Shown here: one piece after another, positions 50,628 through 60,096 of the stretch | How positions within the stretch are numbered: the stretch's first letter is position 1 | Layout of the letters: each line of letters begins with the position of its first letter | NCBI RefSeq assembly: GCF_024584805.1 | Contig: NZ_CP075715.1 | Coordinates: forward strand, 620,001-684,000 | Source: Streptomyces sp. FIT100 | GTDB taxonomy: Bacteria > Actinomycetota > Actinomycetes > Streptomycetales > Streptomycetaceae | Direction: 5' to 3' | DNA: 64,000 nt | The notes under the pieces: generated by a model | The model's input: the letters and a program-made list of their open reading frames with translations, nothing else | Told to the model about the DNA's origin: nothing | Database searches by the model: none | Position numbers and translations under genes: made by a program

Positions 50628-51557
50628 GTGACCGTCGGCCATGCACCGCCGGATATTTCCGCCATATCTGCATCCGATCAGGCGTCATCCGCCGATGCGC
50701 CGTCACCGCCCCGGGAAACCGCCGCCGGGGCAACGGCCTTCGCCCTCGAAGCCGTCACCCCGCCCGGCGGCCGGAACGGGGGCGCGCGCCGCCGCTCCGT
50801 TCCCCGCTGGCTGCGTCGCACCGTCGGCCCACTGCTCCTCCTCGTCCTGTGGCAGCTCTCCAGCTCCACCGGGCTGCTGCCTGCCGAAACCCTCGCCTCG
50901 CCCGGCACCGTCGCCCGCGCCGCCGGCGGTCTGATCGCCGACGGGACGCTGCCGAACGCGATGGGCGTCTCGCTCCAGCGCGTCGCCGTCGGACTGCTGC
51001 TCGGCGGGGCGATCGGCATCGGCCTGGCGCTGGTGTCGGGCCTGTCCCGGCTCGGCGAGGACCTCGTCGACGCGACCGTGCAGATGCTGCGCACCGTCCC
51101 CTGGGTCGGGCTGATCCCGCTCTTCATCATCTGGCTGGGCATCGGCGAGGCCCCGAAGGTCGCCCTCATCGCGCTCGGCGTCGCCTTCCACCTCTATCTC
51201 AACCTCTACGCCGGAATCCGCGGCGTGGACGAGCAACTCATCGAGGCGGGGCAGTCATTGGGCCTGGGCCGCTGGGGACTCGTCCGGCACGTCGTCCTGC
51301 CGGGCGCGCTGCCGGGCGCGATGACCGGGCTGCGGTACTCGCTAGCGACCGCCTGGCTCGCGCTCGTCTTCGGCGAGTCCATCAACGCCGACGCCGGGAT
51401 CGGCTTCCTGATGAACCAGGCCCGGGAGTTCTTCCGCACCGACGTCATCGTCGTCTGCCTCGTCGTGTACGCATTCCTCGGCCTGCTCGCCGACGCCGTC
51501 GTCCGCACTCTCGAAAGGCTGCTGCTGCAATGGCGACCGACCTTCACGGGCCAGTGA
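50628..51557 (+). CDS. ssuC: ABC transporter permease for sulfonates
   Basis: The GTG at 50628 has AGGAG five bases upstream. The 309-aa protein starts with a disordered Ala/Pro-rich segment (to about 75) and then has six hydrophobic segments (LLLLVLWQLSSSTGLLPAET first) and the permease EAA motif EQLIEAGQSLGLGRWGLVRH, which couples to the ATPase. It belongs to the SsuC/TauC/NrtB group. The ATP-binding protein gene overlaps its 3' end, and the binding protein and monooxygenase follow, so it is the aliphatic sulfonate uptake system. Confidence 0.9.
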   Translation: MTVGHAPPDISAISASDQASSADAPSPPRETAAGATAFALEAVTPPGGRNGGARRRSVPRWLRRTVGPLLLLVLWQLSSSTGLLPAETLASPGTVARAAGGLIADGTLPNAMGVSLQRVAVGLLLGGAIGIGLALVSGLSRLGEDLVDATVQMLRTVPWVGLIPLFIIWLGIGEAPKVALIALGVAFHLYLNLYAGIRGVDEQLIEAGQSLGLGRWGLVRHVVLPGALPGAMTGLRYSLATAWLALVFGESINADAGIGFLMNQAREFFRTDVIVVCLVVYAFLGLLADAVVRTLERLLLQWRPTFTGQ

Positions 51558-52324
51558 GCACCGCACCGCGGACCACCGCGGTACAGGTCGAAGGGCTGAC
51601 CCGGTCCTTCGACGGCCGCCCCGTCATCGACCGGCTCGATCTGACGCTGCGCGCGGGCGAGTTCACCGCGCTGCTCGGGCGCAGCGGCTGCGGCAAGTCG
51701 ACGCTGCTGCGCGTGCTCGCCGGGCTCGACCGCGACATCGCGGGCACCGTCCTCGTTCCGAAGCGGCGGGCCGTCGCCTTCCAGGCGCCGCGTCTGATGC
51801 CGTGGAAGCGGGTGTGGCGCAATGTGCTGCTCGGACTGCCGGGCAAGGCCGACCGGGCCCTCGCCGAGCGGGCGCTGGAGGAGGTCGGCCTCGGCCACCG
51901 CGCCGGCGCCTGGCCCAAGACGCTCTCCGGCGGCGAGGCCCAGCGGGCCTCGCTCGCGCGGGCCCTCGTCCGCGAGCCCGATCTGCTCCTGCTCGACGAG
52001 CCGTTCGGTGCGCTCGACGCGCTGACCCGGCTCAGGGCGCAGCAGTTGGTCGCCGAGTTGTGGCAGCGGCGCGGCTGTGCGGTGCTGCTCGTCACCCACG
52101 ACGTGGACGAGGCGCTGCTGCTCGCCGACCGGGCGCTGGTGATGCGGGACGGCGTCGTCGCGTACGACACCCCGGTCGCGCCGGAGCGCCCGCGCACGGC
52201 CGGCGATCCGGAGCTCGCCGCGCTCCGCGCCCGGCTGCTCACCGAACTCGGCGTCGACGCGCCCGCCCCACGGCCCGCACCCGTCCCCGTCCCCGTGCCC
52301 GTCCCCGCACCCGCCGCCACCTGA
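51530..52324 (+). CDS. ssuB: ABC transporter ATP-binding protein for sulfonates
   Basis: The ATG at 51530 lies inside the end of the permease gene. Walker A is LLGRSGCGKSTLLRVLAG, signature TLSGGEAQRASLARALV, Walker B DLLLLDEPFGALDAL and H-loop LVTHDVDEALLLA. The 264-aa length is usual for the NrtD/SsuB/TauB group. The C-terminus is a Pro/Val repeat (PVPVPVPVPAP). It energises uptake through the ssuC permease. Confidence 0.92.
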   Translation: MATDLHGPVSTAPRTTAVQVEGLTRSFDGRPVIDRLDLTLRAGEFTALLGRSGCGKSTLLRVLAGLDRDIAGTVLVPKRRAVAFQAPRLMPWKRVWRNVLLGLPGKADRALAERALEEVGLGHRAGAWPKTLSGGEAQRASLARALVREPDLLLLDEPFGALDALTRLRAQQLVAELWQRRGCAVLLVTHDVDEALLLADRALVMRDGVVAYDTPVAPERPRTAGDPELAALRARLLTELGVDAPAPRPAPVPVPVPVPAPAAT

Positions 52325-52353
52325 ACCGCCCTCACCAGAAAGCCGGTCAGCCC

Positions 52354-53397
52354 ATGAAACGCATACTCCCCGCCGCGGCCCTGCTCCCCCTCGTGCTCCT
52401 CCTCTCCGCCTGCTCCGGCAGCTCCGCCGCCGACGACGCCTCGGGCGGCGCCGGGAGCAATGTGGACGGAAAGGGCTCGCTCACGCTCGACGTCGGTGAC
52501 CAGAAGGGCGGTTCCGAGGCCGTGCTGCGGGCCGCGGGCGAACTCGACGATCTCACCTACAGGATCAAGTGGTCGACGTTCACCTCCGGGCCGCCGCTGC
52601 TGGAGGCGGTGAACGCCAAGGCCGTGGACATCGGCGGGGTGGGCAACACCCCGCCGGTCTTCGCCGCCGGCTCCGGTCAGAGGATCACGGTCGTCGCCGC
52701 CACGCACGGGGACTCCTCGGGCGAGGCGATCCTCGTACGCGACGACTCCCCGCTGAAGAGGACCGCGGACCTCAAGGGCAAGAGGGTCGCCGTCGCGCAG
52801 GGCAGCTCGGCGCACTACCAGCTCTTCGCCTCCCTCCGGGCGGCCGGGCTCGGCTTCGACGACATCGAGCTCAGCCTGCTCCAGCCGGCCGACGCGCTGG
52901 CCGCGTTCACCAGCGGCAAGGTCGACGCCTGGGCGGTGTGGGACCCGTACACCTCGCAGGTGCTGAAGGGAGGCAGGAGCCGGATCCTGACCGACGGCAA
53001 CGGGCTCGTGAACGGACTCGGCTTCCAGGTCGCCGCACCCTCCGCCCTCGCCGACAAGGAGAAGGCGGCCGCGATCGGCGACTACCTGGAGCGGCTGCGG
53101 CGCGCCCAGGACTGGGTGTTCGACCACCCCGAGCAGTGGGCGGAGGTCTGGGCGAAGGACACCGGACTGCCGTACGAGGTCGCGCTCGACGCGGTGAAGC
53201 GGTCGTACGCGACGAGGGTGCCGGTCGCCGTGGACGCCGCCGCGATCGCCTCCGAGCAGAAGATCGCGGACACCTTCGCCGGGCTGGGGCTCATTCCGCG
53301 CCGCTTCGACTTCGCCGACCACGTCGACGACCGCTTCAACAAGGACCTGCCGCCGTCGACCTCCCCGGCGCGCAGCTACGGAAAGGGCTCCTCCTGA
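52354..53397 (+). CDS. ssuA: Sulfonate-binding lipoprotein
   Basis: The ATG at 52354 opens a signal peptide with a lipobox LLLSACS (acylated Cys about residue 20), then a type II periplasmic-binding fold: LTLDVGDQKGGSEAVLRAAG, YRIKWSTFTSGPPLLEAVNA, IGGVGNTPPVFAAGSGQRIT and VAVAQGSSAHYQLFASLRAA. The 347-aa protein matches SsuA/TauA-like receptors that collect sulfonates outside the membrane. The next gene starts at its stop codon. Confidence 0.92.
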   Translation: MKRILPAAALLPLVLLLSACSGSSAADDASGGAGSNVDGKGSLTLDVGDQKGGSEAVLRAAGELDDLTYRIKWSTFTSGPPLLEAVNAKAVDIGGVGNTPPVFAAGSGQRITVVAATHGDSSGEAILVRDDSPLKRTADLKGKRVAVAQGSSAHYQLFASLRAAGLGFDDIELSLLQPADALAAFTSGKVDAWAVWDPYTSQVLKGGRSRILTDGNGLVNGLGFQVAAPSALADKEKAAAIGDYLERLRRAQDWVFDHPEQWAEVWAKDTGLPYEVALDAVKRSYATRVPVAVDAAAIASEQKIADTFAGLGLIPRRFDFADHVDDRFNKDLPPSTSPARSYGKGSS

Positions 53398-54605
53398 TGA
53401 CGGTTCATCTGCACTGGTTCCTGCCGACCGGAGGCGACGGCCGCACCCTCGTGGACCGGCACGCCTACACCGACGGCGGGGTCAAGCGCGCCAGGATCAC
53501 CCCCGTGAGCGGGGTGCGGGCGCCGGACATCGACTATCTGGCGCAGATCTCGAAGGCAGCCGAGCAGTTGGGCTTCGAGGCGGTGCTCACACCCACCGGG
53601 ACGTGGTGCGAGGACGCCTGGCTGACGACCGCGGCGCTGGCGCAGCACACACAGCGGCTGAAGTTCCTGGTCGCGTTCCGGCCGGGGGTCATCTCGCCGG
53701 TCCTCGCGGCGCAGATGGCGGCCACCTACCAGCGCATCACGCGCGGACGGCTGCTGCTGAACGTCGTCACCGGCGGCGACTCCACCGAGCAGCGGCGCTT
53801 CGGCGACCATCTGGACCACGACCGGCGGTATGCGCGGACGGCGGAGTTCCTGTCCGTCGTGCGGGGCGTCTGGGGCGGCGCACCGTACGACTTCGAGGGC
53901 GAGCACTTCCGTATCGAGGGCGGACTGACCGCCCTGCCGCCCGACCCGCTGCCGGAGATCTTCTTCGGCGGCTCGTCCGCCGCGGCGGGGCCGGTCGCGG
54001 CGGAGCATGCCGACACCTATCTGACCTGGGGTGAGCCTCCGCAGCAGGTCAAGGAGAAGATCGACTGGATCCGCGGGCTGGCGGAGGAGCGGGGCCGGAC
54101 CGTCCGCTTCGGTATCCGGCTGCACACCGTCTCCCGCGACTCGGCGCGCGAGGCGTGGGCCGTGGCCGACCGGCTGCTGGACGATCTGGACGCCGACACC
54201 GTCGCCGCGGCGCAGCAGGCCCTCGGCCGGAGCGAGTCGGTGGGCCAGCAGCGGATGCTCGCCCTCCACGGCGGCAGGCGGGAGGCCCTGGAGATCTCGC
54301 CGAACCTGTGGGCGGGCGTGGGGCTCGTGCGGGGCGGCGCGGGGACGGCGCTGGTCGGCAGTCACGCGGATGTCGCCGACCGGATCGAGGAGTACCACGA
54401 GCTCGGCATCGAGCACTTCGTGCTCTCCGGCTACCCCCATCTGGAGGAGGCGTACTGGTTCGGCGAGGGCGTGGCCCCTCAGCTGGCCGCACGTGGCCTC
54501 CTGTCGACAGTCCCGGCCTCGCCCCTGCTGGGCGTCCCCGCGGCGAACGGCCGCCCGCCCTCGGCGCCGGGCGGCGCGCCGCTGCTGGTGGCGGGCGGGC
54601 GGTAG
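53397..54605 (+). CDS. ssuD: Flavin-dependent alkanesulfonate monooxygenase (LLM family)
   Basis: The ATG overlaps the ssuA stop by one base. The 402-aa protein has the luciferase-like TIM barrel: LHWFLPTGGDGRTLVD, AAEQLGFEAVLTPTGTWCED, LNVVTGGDSTEQRRFGDHLD, IFFGGSSAAAGPVAAEHAD and HFVLSGYPHLEEAYWFGEGV, the SsuD pattern. It uses reduced FMN and oxygen to release sulfite from alkanesulfonates. No flavin reductase (SsuE) gene is adjacent. It completes a ssuCBAD-type operon for sulfur acquisition. The last 40 residues are an extra Ala/Pro/Gly tail. Confidence 0.9.
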   Translation: MTVHLHWFLPTGGDGRTLVDRHAYTDGGVKRARITPVSGVRAPDIDYLAQISKAAEQLGFEAVLTPTGTWCEDAWLTTAALAQHTQRLKFLVAFRPGVISPVLAAQMAATYQRITRGRLLLNVVTGGDSTEQRRFGDHLDHDRRYARTAEFLSVVRGVWGGAPYDFEGEHFRIEGGLTALPPDPLPEIFFGGSSAAAGPVAAEHADTYLTWGEPPQQVKEKIDWIRGLAEERGRTVRFGIRLHTVSRDSAREAWAVADRLLDDLDADTVAAAQQALGRSESVGQQRMLALHGGRREALEISPNLWAGVGLVRGGAGTALVGSHADVADRIEEYHELGIEHFVLSGYPHLEEAYWFGEGVAPQLAARGLLSTVPASPLLGVPAANGRPPSAPGGAPLLVAGGR

Positions 54606-54694
54606 GCGCGCCCGCGCAGGCACCTTCCCCGCCCCGCCCTGACCCGTTCCTGCCCGAACGGGGCAGGGCGGGGCGGCGTGCGGGGGGGGGCTCC

Positions 54695-55930
54695 ATGGAC
54701 GCGCAGCCCCACCCCCGCCACCATGGCCTCATGGCTCACGACACCGCTCGTACGCCCCCATCCCCACCCCCACCCCCGCCACCCTCCGCCGACGTCGTCG
54801 TCATCGGCGCAGGCGTCATCGGCGCCAGCGTCGCCTTCCACCTCGCCGAGGCGGGCGTGCGCGACGTACTCGTCCTGGAGCGGGACACCCCCGCCGCCGG
54901 CTCGTCCGGCAAACCGATCGGCGGGGTCCGCGCGCAGTTCTCCGATCCGCTCAACATCCGCCTCGGGCAGCGCAGTCTGCGCGCGTGGCACGGCTTCGCC
55001 GCCCGGCCCGGCGCGGACGTGGGACTGCGGACCGTCGGCTATCTCTTCCTCCTCTCCCGCGCCGAGGACGTGCCCGTCTTCGAGGCGGCCGCGGCGCTCC
55101 AGCGGGAGCTCGGCGTCGAGAGCCGCCTGATCGGCCCCCGCGAGGCCCACGCACTGTGCCCGTACGTCGACCCGTCCGGGATCGTGGCCGCCGCCCACTC
55201 CCCCGGCGACGGGTACGCGCTGCCGCAGGCCGCCGTCCTCGGCTATCTGCGCGCGGCCCGCGGCCTCGGGGCGACCGTGCTCACCCACTGCGCCGTCACC
55301 GAAATCGACACCGACGGCGGCGTGGTGCGGGCCGTGCGCACCACGGCCGGCGTGGTCCGCACCGGCACGGTGGTGTGCGCGGCCGGCGCGTGGTCGCACC
55401 GGATCGGCGCGATGGCGGGCGTGCGCCTGCCGGTCACGCCGCTGCGCCGCCAGATCGCGCTCACCGGCCCGCTCACCCCGCCTCCACCGCCCATCCCCTT
55501 CACGCTCGACTTCGAGTCGACGATGTACTTCCACGACGACGCGGGCGGGCTCGTCCTCGGTCTCTCCGATGCCCGCCAGCAGCCCGGGTTCGAGCGGGAG
55601 TTCGGGGTGGAGTGGCTGGAGCCGTTCCGGGCCGCCGCCGCGCGCCGCGCCCCCGCGCTCGCCGGGCTTGAGCCGGCCGGCGGCGGTTGGGCGGGGCTGT
55701 ACGAGATGACACCGGACCGCAACGCGCTGATCGGCGAGGCGGCGGAGGTCTCCCGCTTCCTGTACGCCACCGGCTTCTCCGGGCACGGCTTCCTCCAGGC
55801 CCCGGCGGTCGGGGAGCTCGTGCGCGACCTGTGGCTGGGGAGGGAACCGTTCCTCGACATCGGCCCGTTGTCGGCCACCCGCTTCGAGCGGGCCGGCGCC
55901 GCCGCCCGCCCCGAGGCACACATCATCTGA
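54695..55930 (+). CDS. FAD-dependent amine oxidoreductase (DAO family, pipecolate-oxidase-like)
   Basis: The ATG at 54695 or 54731 (no clear SD for either) precedes a Pro-rich stretch and the dinucleotide motif VVVIGAGVIGASVAFHLAEA (36-55). Further family signatures are SSGKPIGGVRAQFSDPLNIR, VVCAAGAWSHRIG and ATGFSGHGFLQAPAVGELVR near the end. This is a sarcosine/glycine/pipecolate oxidase-type flavoenzyme. Followed by HglS and an ALDH7-type dehydrogenase, it most likely oxidises pipecolate to piperideine-6-carboxylate in lysine breakdown, an inference from neighbours. Confidence 0.8.
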   Translation: MDAQPHPRHHGLMAHDTARTPPSPPPPPPPSADVVVIGAGVIGASVAFHLAEAGVRDVLVLERDTPAAGSSGKPIGGVRAQFSDPLNIRLGQRSLRAWHGFAARPGADVGLRTVGYLFLLSRAEDVPVFEAAAALQRELGVESRLIGPREAHALCPYVDPSGIVAAAHSPGDGYALPQAAVLGYLRAARGLGATVLTHCAVTEIDTDGGVVRAVRTTAGVVRTGTVVCAAGAWSHRIGAMAGVRLPVTPLRRQIALTGPLTPPPPPIPFTLDFESTMYFHDDAGGLVLGLSDARQQPGFEREFGVEWLEPFRAAAARRAPALAGLEPAGGGWAGLYEMTPDRNALIGEAAEVSRFLYATGFSGHGFLQAPAVGELVRDLWLGREPFLDIGPLSATRFERAGAAARPEAHII

Positions 55931-55950
55931 ACGGCGTCCAGGAGGTCCGT

Positions 55951-57306
55951 ATGGTTCCGCTCGTCCCCCCGTGGGTGCTGCGTGCCGCGTTCGCACGCCG
56001 CTTGTCCGTCATGTACGGCACGGAGGTCCCGGCGTACGCGACCCTCGTCGAGGTCGCCGGGCAGGTGAACGACGCGGTCCTCCGGGACGCGGGTGAGGGC
56101 GCCGAGCGGTTCGGCAGCATCGAGCGCGTCACCGCGGAGCGGCACGGGGCGATCCGGGTCGGTACCCCGGGCGAACTGCGCCAGGTGGCGCAGATCTTCG
56201 CCGCACTGGGGATGGAGCCGGTCGGCTTCTACGATCTGCGGGACGCCGCGGCCAGTGCCGTACCCGTCGTCTCCACCGCGTTCCGGCCGGTGCTTCCCGA
56301 GGAACTGGACCGCAATCCGTTCCGGGTCTTCACCTCGATGCTGACCCCGGCCGACCGGCGCTTCTTCGACGCCGACCTGGAGAAACGGCTGACGGCGTTC
56401 CTGGAGCGCCGCGAGCTGTTCCCACCCGAGCTGCTGGAGCTGGCGGTCCGCGCCGAACGTGAGGCGGGACTGCCGCAGGGGCAGGCCGAGCGGTTCCTGA
56501 CGCTCGCGGTCGCCGCCTTCGAGCTGTCCCCGGAGCCGGTGGACCGCGCCTGGTACGCGGAGCTGGAGAAGGTCTCCGCCGTCGCCGCCGACATCGGCGG
56601 TGTGACGAGCACCCACATCAACCACCTCACGCCGCGCGTCCTGGACATCGACGAGCTGTACCGGCGGATGGAGGACCGGGGCATCACGATGATCGACCGG
56701 ATCCAGGGGCCGCCGCGCTGGGACGGCCCTGAGGTGCTGCTGCGGCAGACCTCGTTCCGGGCCCTGGCGGAGCCCCGGACGTTCCGGGAGACGGACGGCA
56801 GCGTCACGACCGGTGCGCTGCGGGTGCGCTTCGGGGAGGTCGAGGCGCGCGGCATCGCGCTCAGCCGCGCGGGGCGGGCGCTGTACGACAGGCTCGTCGA
56901 CGGCCCCGTCGAACAGTGGGCCGCGCACTTCCCGGACACCGAGCGCCGACTCGCCCTGGACGGGCTGGGGTTCTTCACGTACGAGGCCGCGACGGGCCGT
57001 CCGCGCGACGGGCGGCGGCCGCCGGACGACCTCGCCGGCCTGCTCGACGGCGGCTGGCTGACCGCCAGCCCCATCGTCTACGAGGACTTCCTGCCGCGCT
57101 CGGCCGCCGGGATCTTCCAGTCGAACCTGACCGATCCGGGCGCCCGGGACTCCGCGCAGACGGGCACCCACTACGACCAGCACGGGATGTCCGAGGCGGT
57201 CGGACGCCCGGTCCACGACCCCTTCGAGCTGTACGCCGCGCAGCAGAACGACTCGCTGGCACGGGCCAGGCGGGCCCTGGGAGACATCGAGGAGAGCGAC
57301 GCATGA
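55951..57306 (+). CDS. hglS: 2-oxoadipate dioxygenase/decarboxylase (HglS, DUF1338)
   Basis: The ATG at 55951 follows AGGAGG. The 451-aa protein matches the DUF1338 family: YATLVEVAGQVNDAVLRDAG, FRVFTSMLTPADRRFF, GVTSTHINHLTPRVLDID (a candidate metal His), SIVYEDFLPRSAAGIFQSNL-like end and GTHYDQHGMSEAVGRPVHDP. HglS is an iron enzyme with a VOC-like fold that turns 2-oxoadipate into D-2-hydroxyglutarate. It is of normal length and coupled to the ALDH gene by an ATGA overlap. Confidence 0.87.
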   Translation: MVPLVPPWVLRAAFARRLSVMYGTEVPAYATLVEVAGQVNDAVLRDAGEGAERFGSIERVTAERHGAIRVGTPGELRQVAQIFAALGMEPVGFYDLRDAAASAVPVVSTAFRPVLPEELDRNPFRVFTSMLTPADRRFFDADLEKRLTAFLERRELFPPELLELAVRAEREAGLPQGQAERFLTLAVAAFELSPEPVDRAWYAELEKVSAVAADIGGVTSTHINHLTPRVLDIDELYRRMEDRGITMIDRIQGPPRWDGPEVLLRQTSFRALAEPRTFRETDGSVTTGALRVRFGEVEARGIALSRAGRALYDRLVDGPVEQWAAHFPDTERRLALDGLGFFTYEAATGRPRDGRRPPDDLAGLLDGGWLTASPIVYEDFLPRSAAGIFQSNLTDPGARDSAQTGTHYDQHGMSEAVGRPVHDPFELYAAQQNDSLARARRALGDIEESDA

Positions 57307-58835
57307 CCACCACCGCACTGCCCGGAACGGACGCGCTGCGGGCGCGGGCCGAGGACGCCCTGCGCCGCTGCGGCGCACAGCCGCCGGCCGGCGGGACGGG
57401 TGTCACCGCCCGTACGCCGCTGACGGGCGGCACGCTGCTCACTCTGCCCGCCGCCACTCCCGAGGAAGCCGCCGCCACGATCGGGGCCGCGGAGGCCGCC
57501 TTCCGGGAGTGGCGCACGCTCCCCGCACCGCGCCGCGGCGCCCTGGTCAAGCGGCTCGGTGAGCTGCTCACCGAGCACAAGGAGGATCTCGCCGAACTCG
57601 TCACCATCGAGGCCGGGAAGATTCGCTCCGAAGCGCTCGGCGAGGTGCAGGAGATGATCGACATCTGCGATTTCGCGGTCGGCCTCTCCCGGCAGTTGTA
57701 CGGACGCACGATGGCCTCCGAGCGGCCCGGGCACCGGCTCTCGGAGAGCTGGCATCCACTGGGCGTGGTCGGGGTCATCTCCGCGTTCAACTTCCCCGTC
57801 GCCGTCTGGTCCTGGAACACGGCGATCGCGCTGGTCTGCGGCGACACGGTGGTGTGGAAGCCCTCCGAGCTGACACCGCTGACCGCCGTGGCCTGCGCCG
57901 CGCTGCTGGGCCGCGCGGCCGCGGACACCGGCGCGCCGGAGGGAGTGCACGGGCTGCTGCTCGGCGGCCGCGACTGCGGTGAACTGCTGGTCGACGACGC
58001 ACGGGTGGCGCTGGTCAGTGCGACAGGATCGGTGCGGATGGGCCGGCAGGTGGGTCCGCGGGTGGCCGCCCGGTTCGGCCGCTGCCTGCTGGAGCTGGGC
58101 GGCAACAACGCGGCGGTCGTCACGCCGTCCGCCGATCTCGCCCTCGCGGTGCGCGGCATCGTCTTCTCGGCGGCCGGCACGGCGGGGCAGCGGTGCACGA
58201 GCCTGCGCAGGCTCATCGTCCACGAGGACATCGCCGATGCGCTCATGGAGCAGATCGTCCATGCATACGGCCAGTTGCCGGTCGGTGATCCGTTCCGGCC
58301 GGGGACGCTCGTCGGGCCGCTGATCTCGACGGCCGCGTACGAGGCGATGGCCAAGGCGCTCGACGCGGCGCAGGCCGACGGCGGCAAGGTGCTGACGGGA
58401 GGGGACCGCAGACTGCGGGACGAGGCGCCGGAGGCGGCGTACGTCGGCCCGGCGGTGGTGCGGATGCCCGCGCAGACGGCGATCGTGCGCGAGGAGACGT
58501 TCGCGCCGATCCTGTACGTCCTGACCTATCGCACCCTGGACCAGGCGATCGAGCTGCACAACGGCGTCCCGCAGGGGCTGTCCTCGTCGATCTTCACACG
58601 GGACCAGCGCGAGGCGGAGCGCTTCCTGGCCGCCGACGGCTCCGACTGCGGCATCGCCAATGTGAACATCGGCACGTCGGGCGCGGAGATCGGCGGCGCG
58701 TTCGGCGGTGAGAAGCAGACCGGCGGCGGTCGGGAGTCCGGATCGGACGCGTGGCGCGCGTACATGCGCAGGGCGACGAACACGGTGAACCACTCGGACG
58801 ACCTGCCGCTCGCGCAGGGGGTGAACTTCCTCTGA
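57303..58835 (+). CDS. ALDH7-type semialdehyde dehydrogenase (P6C/2-aminoadipate semialdehyde)
   Basis: The ATG overlaps the hglS stop. The 510-aa enzyme has HPLGVVGVISAFNFPVAVWS, ALVCGDTVVWKPSELTPLTA, LELGGNNAAVVTPSADLALA (general base Glu) and catalytic Cys in FSAAGTAGQRCTSLRRLIVH. The antiquitin/AmaB subgroup shows GVISAFNFPVAVWSWN and EIGGAFGGEKQTGGGRESGS. It should oxidise 2-aminoadipate-6-semialdehyde, with the upstream two genes, in the pipecolate route of lysine catabolism. Confidence 0.88.
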   Translation: MTTTALPGTDALRARAEDALRRCGAQPPAGGTGVTARTPLTGGTLLTLPAATPEEAAATIGAAEAAFREWRTLPAPRRGALVKRLGELLTEHKEDLAELVTIEAGKIRSEALGEVQEMIDICDFAVGLSRQLYGRTMASERPGHRLSESWHPLGVVGVISAFNFPVAVWSWNTAIALVCGDTVVWKPSELTPLTAVACAALLGRAAADTGAPEGVHGLLLGGRDCGELLVDDARVALVSATGSVRMGRQVGPRVAARFGRCLLELGGNNAAVVTPSADLALAVRGIVFSAAGTAGQRCTSLRRLIVHEDIADALMEQIVHAYGQLPVGDPFRPGTLVGPLISTAAYEAMAKALDAAQADGGKVLTGGDRRLRDEAPEAAYVGPAVVRMPAQTAIVREETFAPILYVLTYRTLDQAIELHNGVPQGLSSSIFTRDQREAERFLAADGSDCGIANVNIGTSGAEIGGAFGGEKQTGGGRESGSDAWRAYMRRATNTVNHSDDLPLAQGVNFL

Positions 58836-58892
58836 GCCACCCCGCCCCCGCCCCGTGGGAAGACCGGCGGCACCCCGCGGGTTGGTAGAAGC

Positions 58893-60029
58893 GTGAACGA
58901 TTCTGGGGTGCGGGTGGTGCGGATGGTGCGGGACGTGGACGTGGACGTGGTCGTCATCGGCGCCGGGCAGGCGGGCCTGTCCGGCGCCTACCATCTGCGC
59001 CGCGTGGGGCTGCGCCCCGACGAGGACTTCGTGGTCCTGGACCACTCCCCCCGGCCGGGCGGCGCCTGGCAGTTCCGCTGGCCGTCACTGACGTACGGCA
59101 GGGTCCACGGCATGCACGCGCTGCCGGGCATGGAGCTGACCGGCGCCGACGGGAGCCGCCCGTCGTCCGAGGTGATCGGCGAGTACTTCGCCCGCTACGA
59201 GCGCACCTTCGGTCTGCGGGTGCACCGTCCCGTGGATGTCCGCGCGGTGCGCGAGGGCGAGGGCGGCCGGCTGCTGGTGGAGTCGTCGGAGGGGACGTAC
59301 GCCACGCGCGCCGTCATCAACGCCACCGGCACCTGGGACCGGCCGTTCTGGCCCCGCTATCCCGGGCAGGGAACCTTCCTCGGCCGCCAGTTGCACACGG
59401 CGGACTACCCGGGGCCCGAGGCGTTCGCCGGCCGCCGGGTCGTCGTGGTGGGCGGCGGGACCTCGGGGACGCAGCATCTGATGGAGATCGCGGAGGTCGC
59501 GGCGGAGACCACCTGGGTGACGCGCCGCCCGCCGGTCTTCCGTGAAGGCCCGTTCGGGGAGGAGCAGGGCCGGGCGGCGGTCTCGCTCGTCGAGGAGCGG
59601 GTGCGCGGCGGGCTCCCGCCGCTGAGCGTGGTCTCGGTGACCGGGCTGCCGCTGACCGACGCGATCCGGCGCGCCCGCGCCGACGGCATCCTGGACCGGC
59701 TCCCGATGTTCGACCGGATCACACCGACCGGGGTGGCCTGGGACGACGGCCGGACGGTCGACGCCGACGTCATCCTCTGGGCCACGGGCTTCCGCGCCGC
59801 GATCGACCATCTCGCCCCGCTGCGGCTCCGGGAGCCGGGCGGCGGCATAGCGCTGGACGGCACGCGCGCGGTGCGCGACGCACGCATCCATCTGGTCGGC
59901 TACGGCCCGTCGGCCTCGACGATCGGCGCCAACCGCGCCGGCCGGGCCGCGGTCCACGAGATCCGGCAGCTGCTGGAAGGCGCCCCGACGCACGACCCCG
60001 AGCCGGCCGCCGTGGCCGCGTCGCTCTGA
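58893..60029 (+). CDS. FAD-dependent monooxygenase-like flavoprotein
   Basis: The GTG at 58893 is used; ATG 58923 is the alternative. The 378-aa protein has FAD-binding VVVIGAGQAGLSGAYHLRRV, DHSPRPGGAWQFRW, a second (NADPH) dinucleotide fold VVVVGGGTSGTQHLMEIAEV and LWATGFRAAIDHLAPLRLRE. These are features of flavin-containing monooxygenases (CzcO/TrkA-like), with substrate unknown. It follows the ALDH gene by 57 bp on the same strand, but whether it is in that operon is unclear. Confidence 0.82.
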   Translation: MNDSGVRVVRMVRDVDVDVVVIGAGQAGLSGAYHLRRVGLRPDEDFVVLDHSPRPGGAWQFRWPSLTYGRVHGMHALPGMELTGADGSRPSSEVIGEYFARYERTFGLRVHRPVDVRAVREGEGGRLLVESSEGTYATRAVINATGTWDRPFWPRYPGQGTFLGRQLHTADYPGPEAFAGRRVVVVGGGTSGTQHLMEIAEVAAETTWVTRRPPVFREGPFGEEQGRAAVSLVEERVRGGLPPLSVVSVTGLPLTDAIRRARADGILDRLPMFDRITPTGVAWDDGRTVDADVILWATGFRAAIDHLAPLRLREPGGGIALDGTRAVRDARIHLVGYGPSASTIGANRAGRAAVHEIRQLLEGAPTHDPEPAAVAASL

Positions 60030-60096
60030 GGCCCGGGCCCCGGGAGCGACGCGGACCGATCCACCACGCCGTCGAGAGCGCGACGCCGCACGGGGA

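Noticed and set aside
52275..52320. Short tandem repeat (Pro-Val codons)
   Set aside because: It is the C-terminal Pro/Val tail of ssuB, not an independent repeat or CRISPR-like array.
55243..57378. A 711-codon minus-strand open frame over the hglS region
   Set aside because: Opposite to a clear DUF1338 protein; composition typical of an antisense frame.
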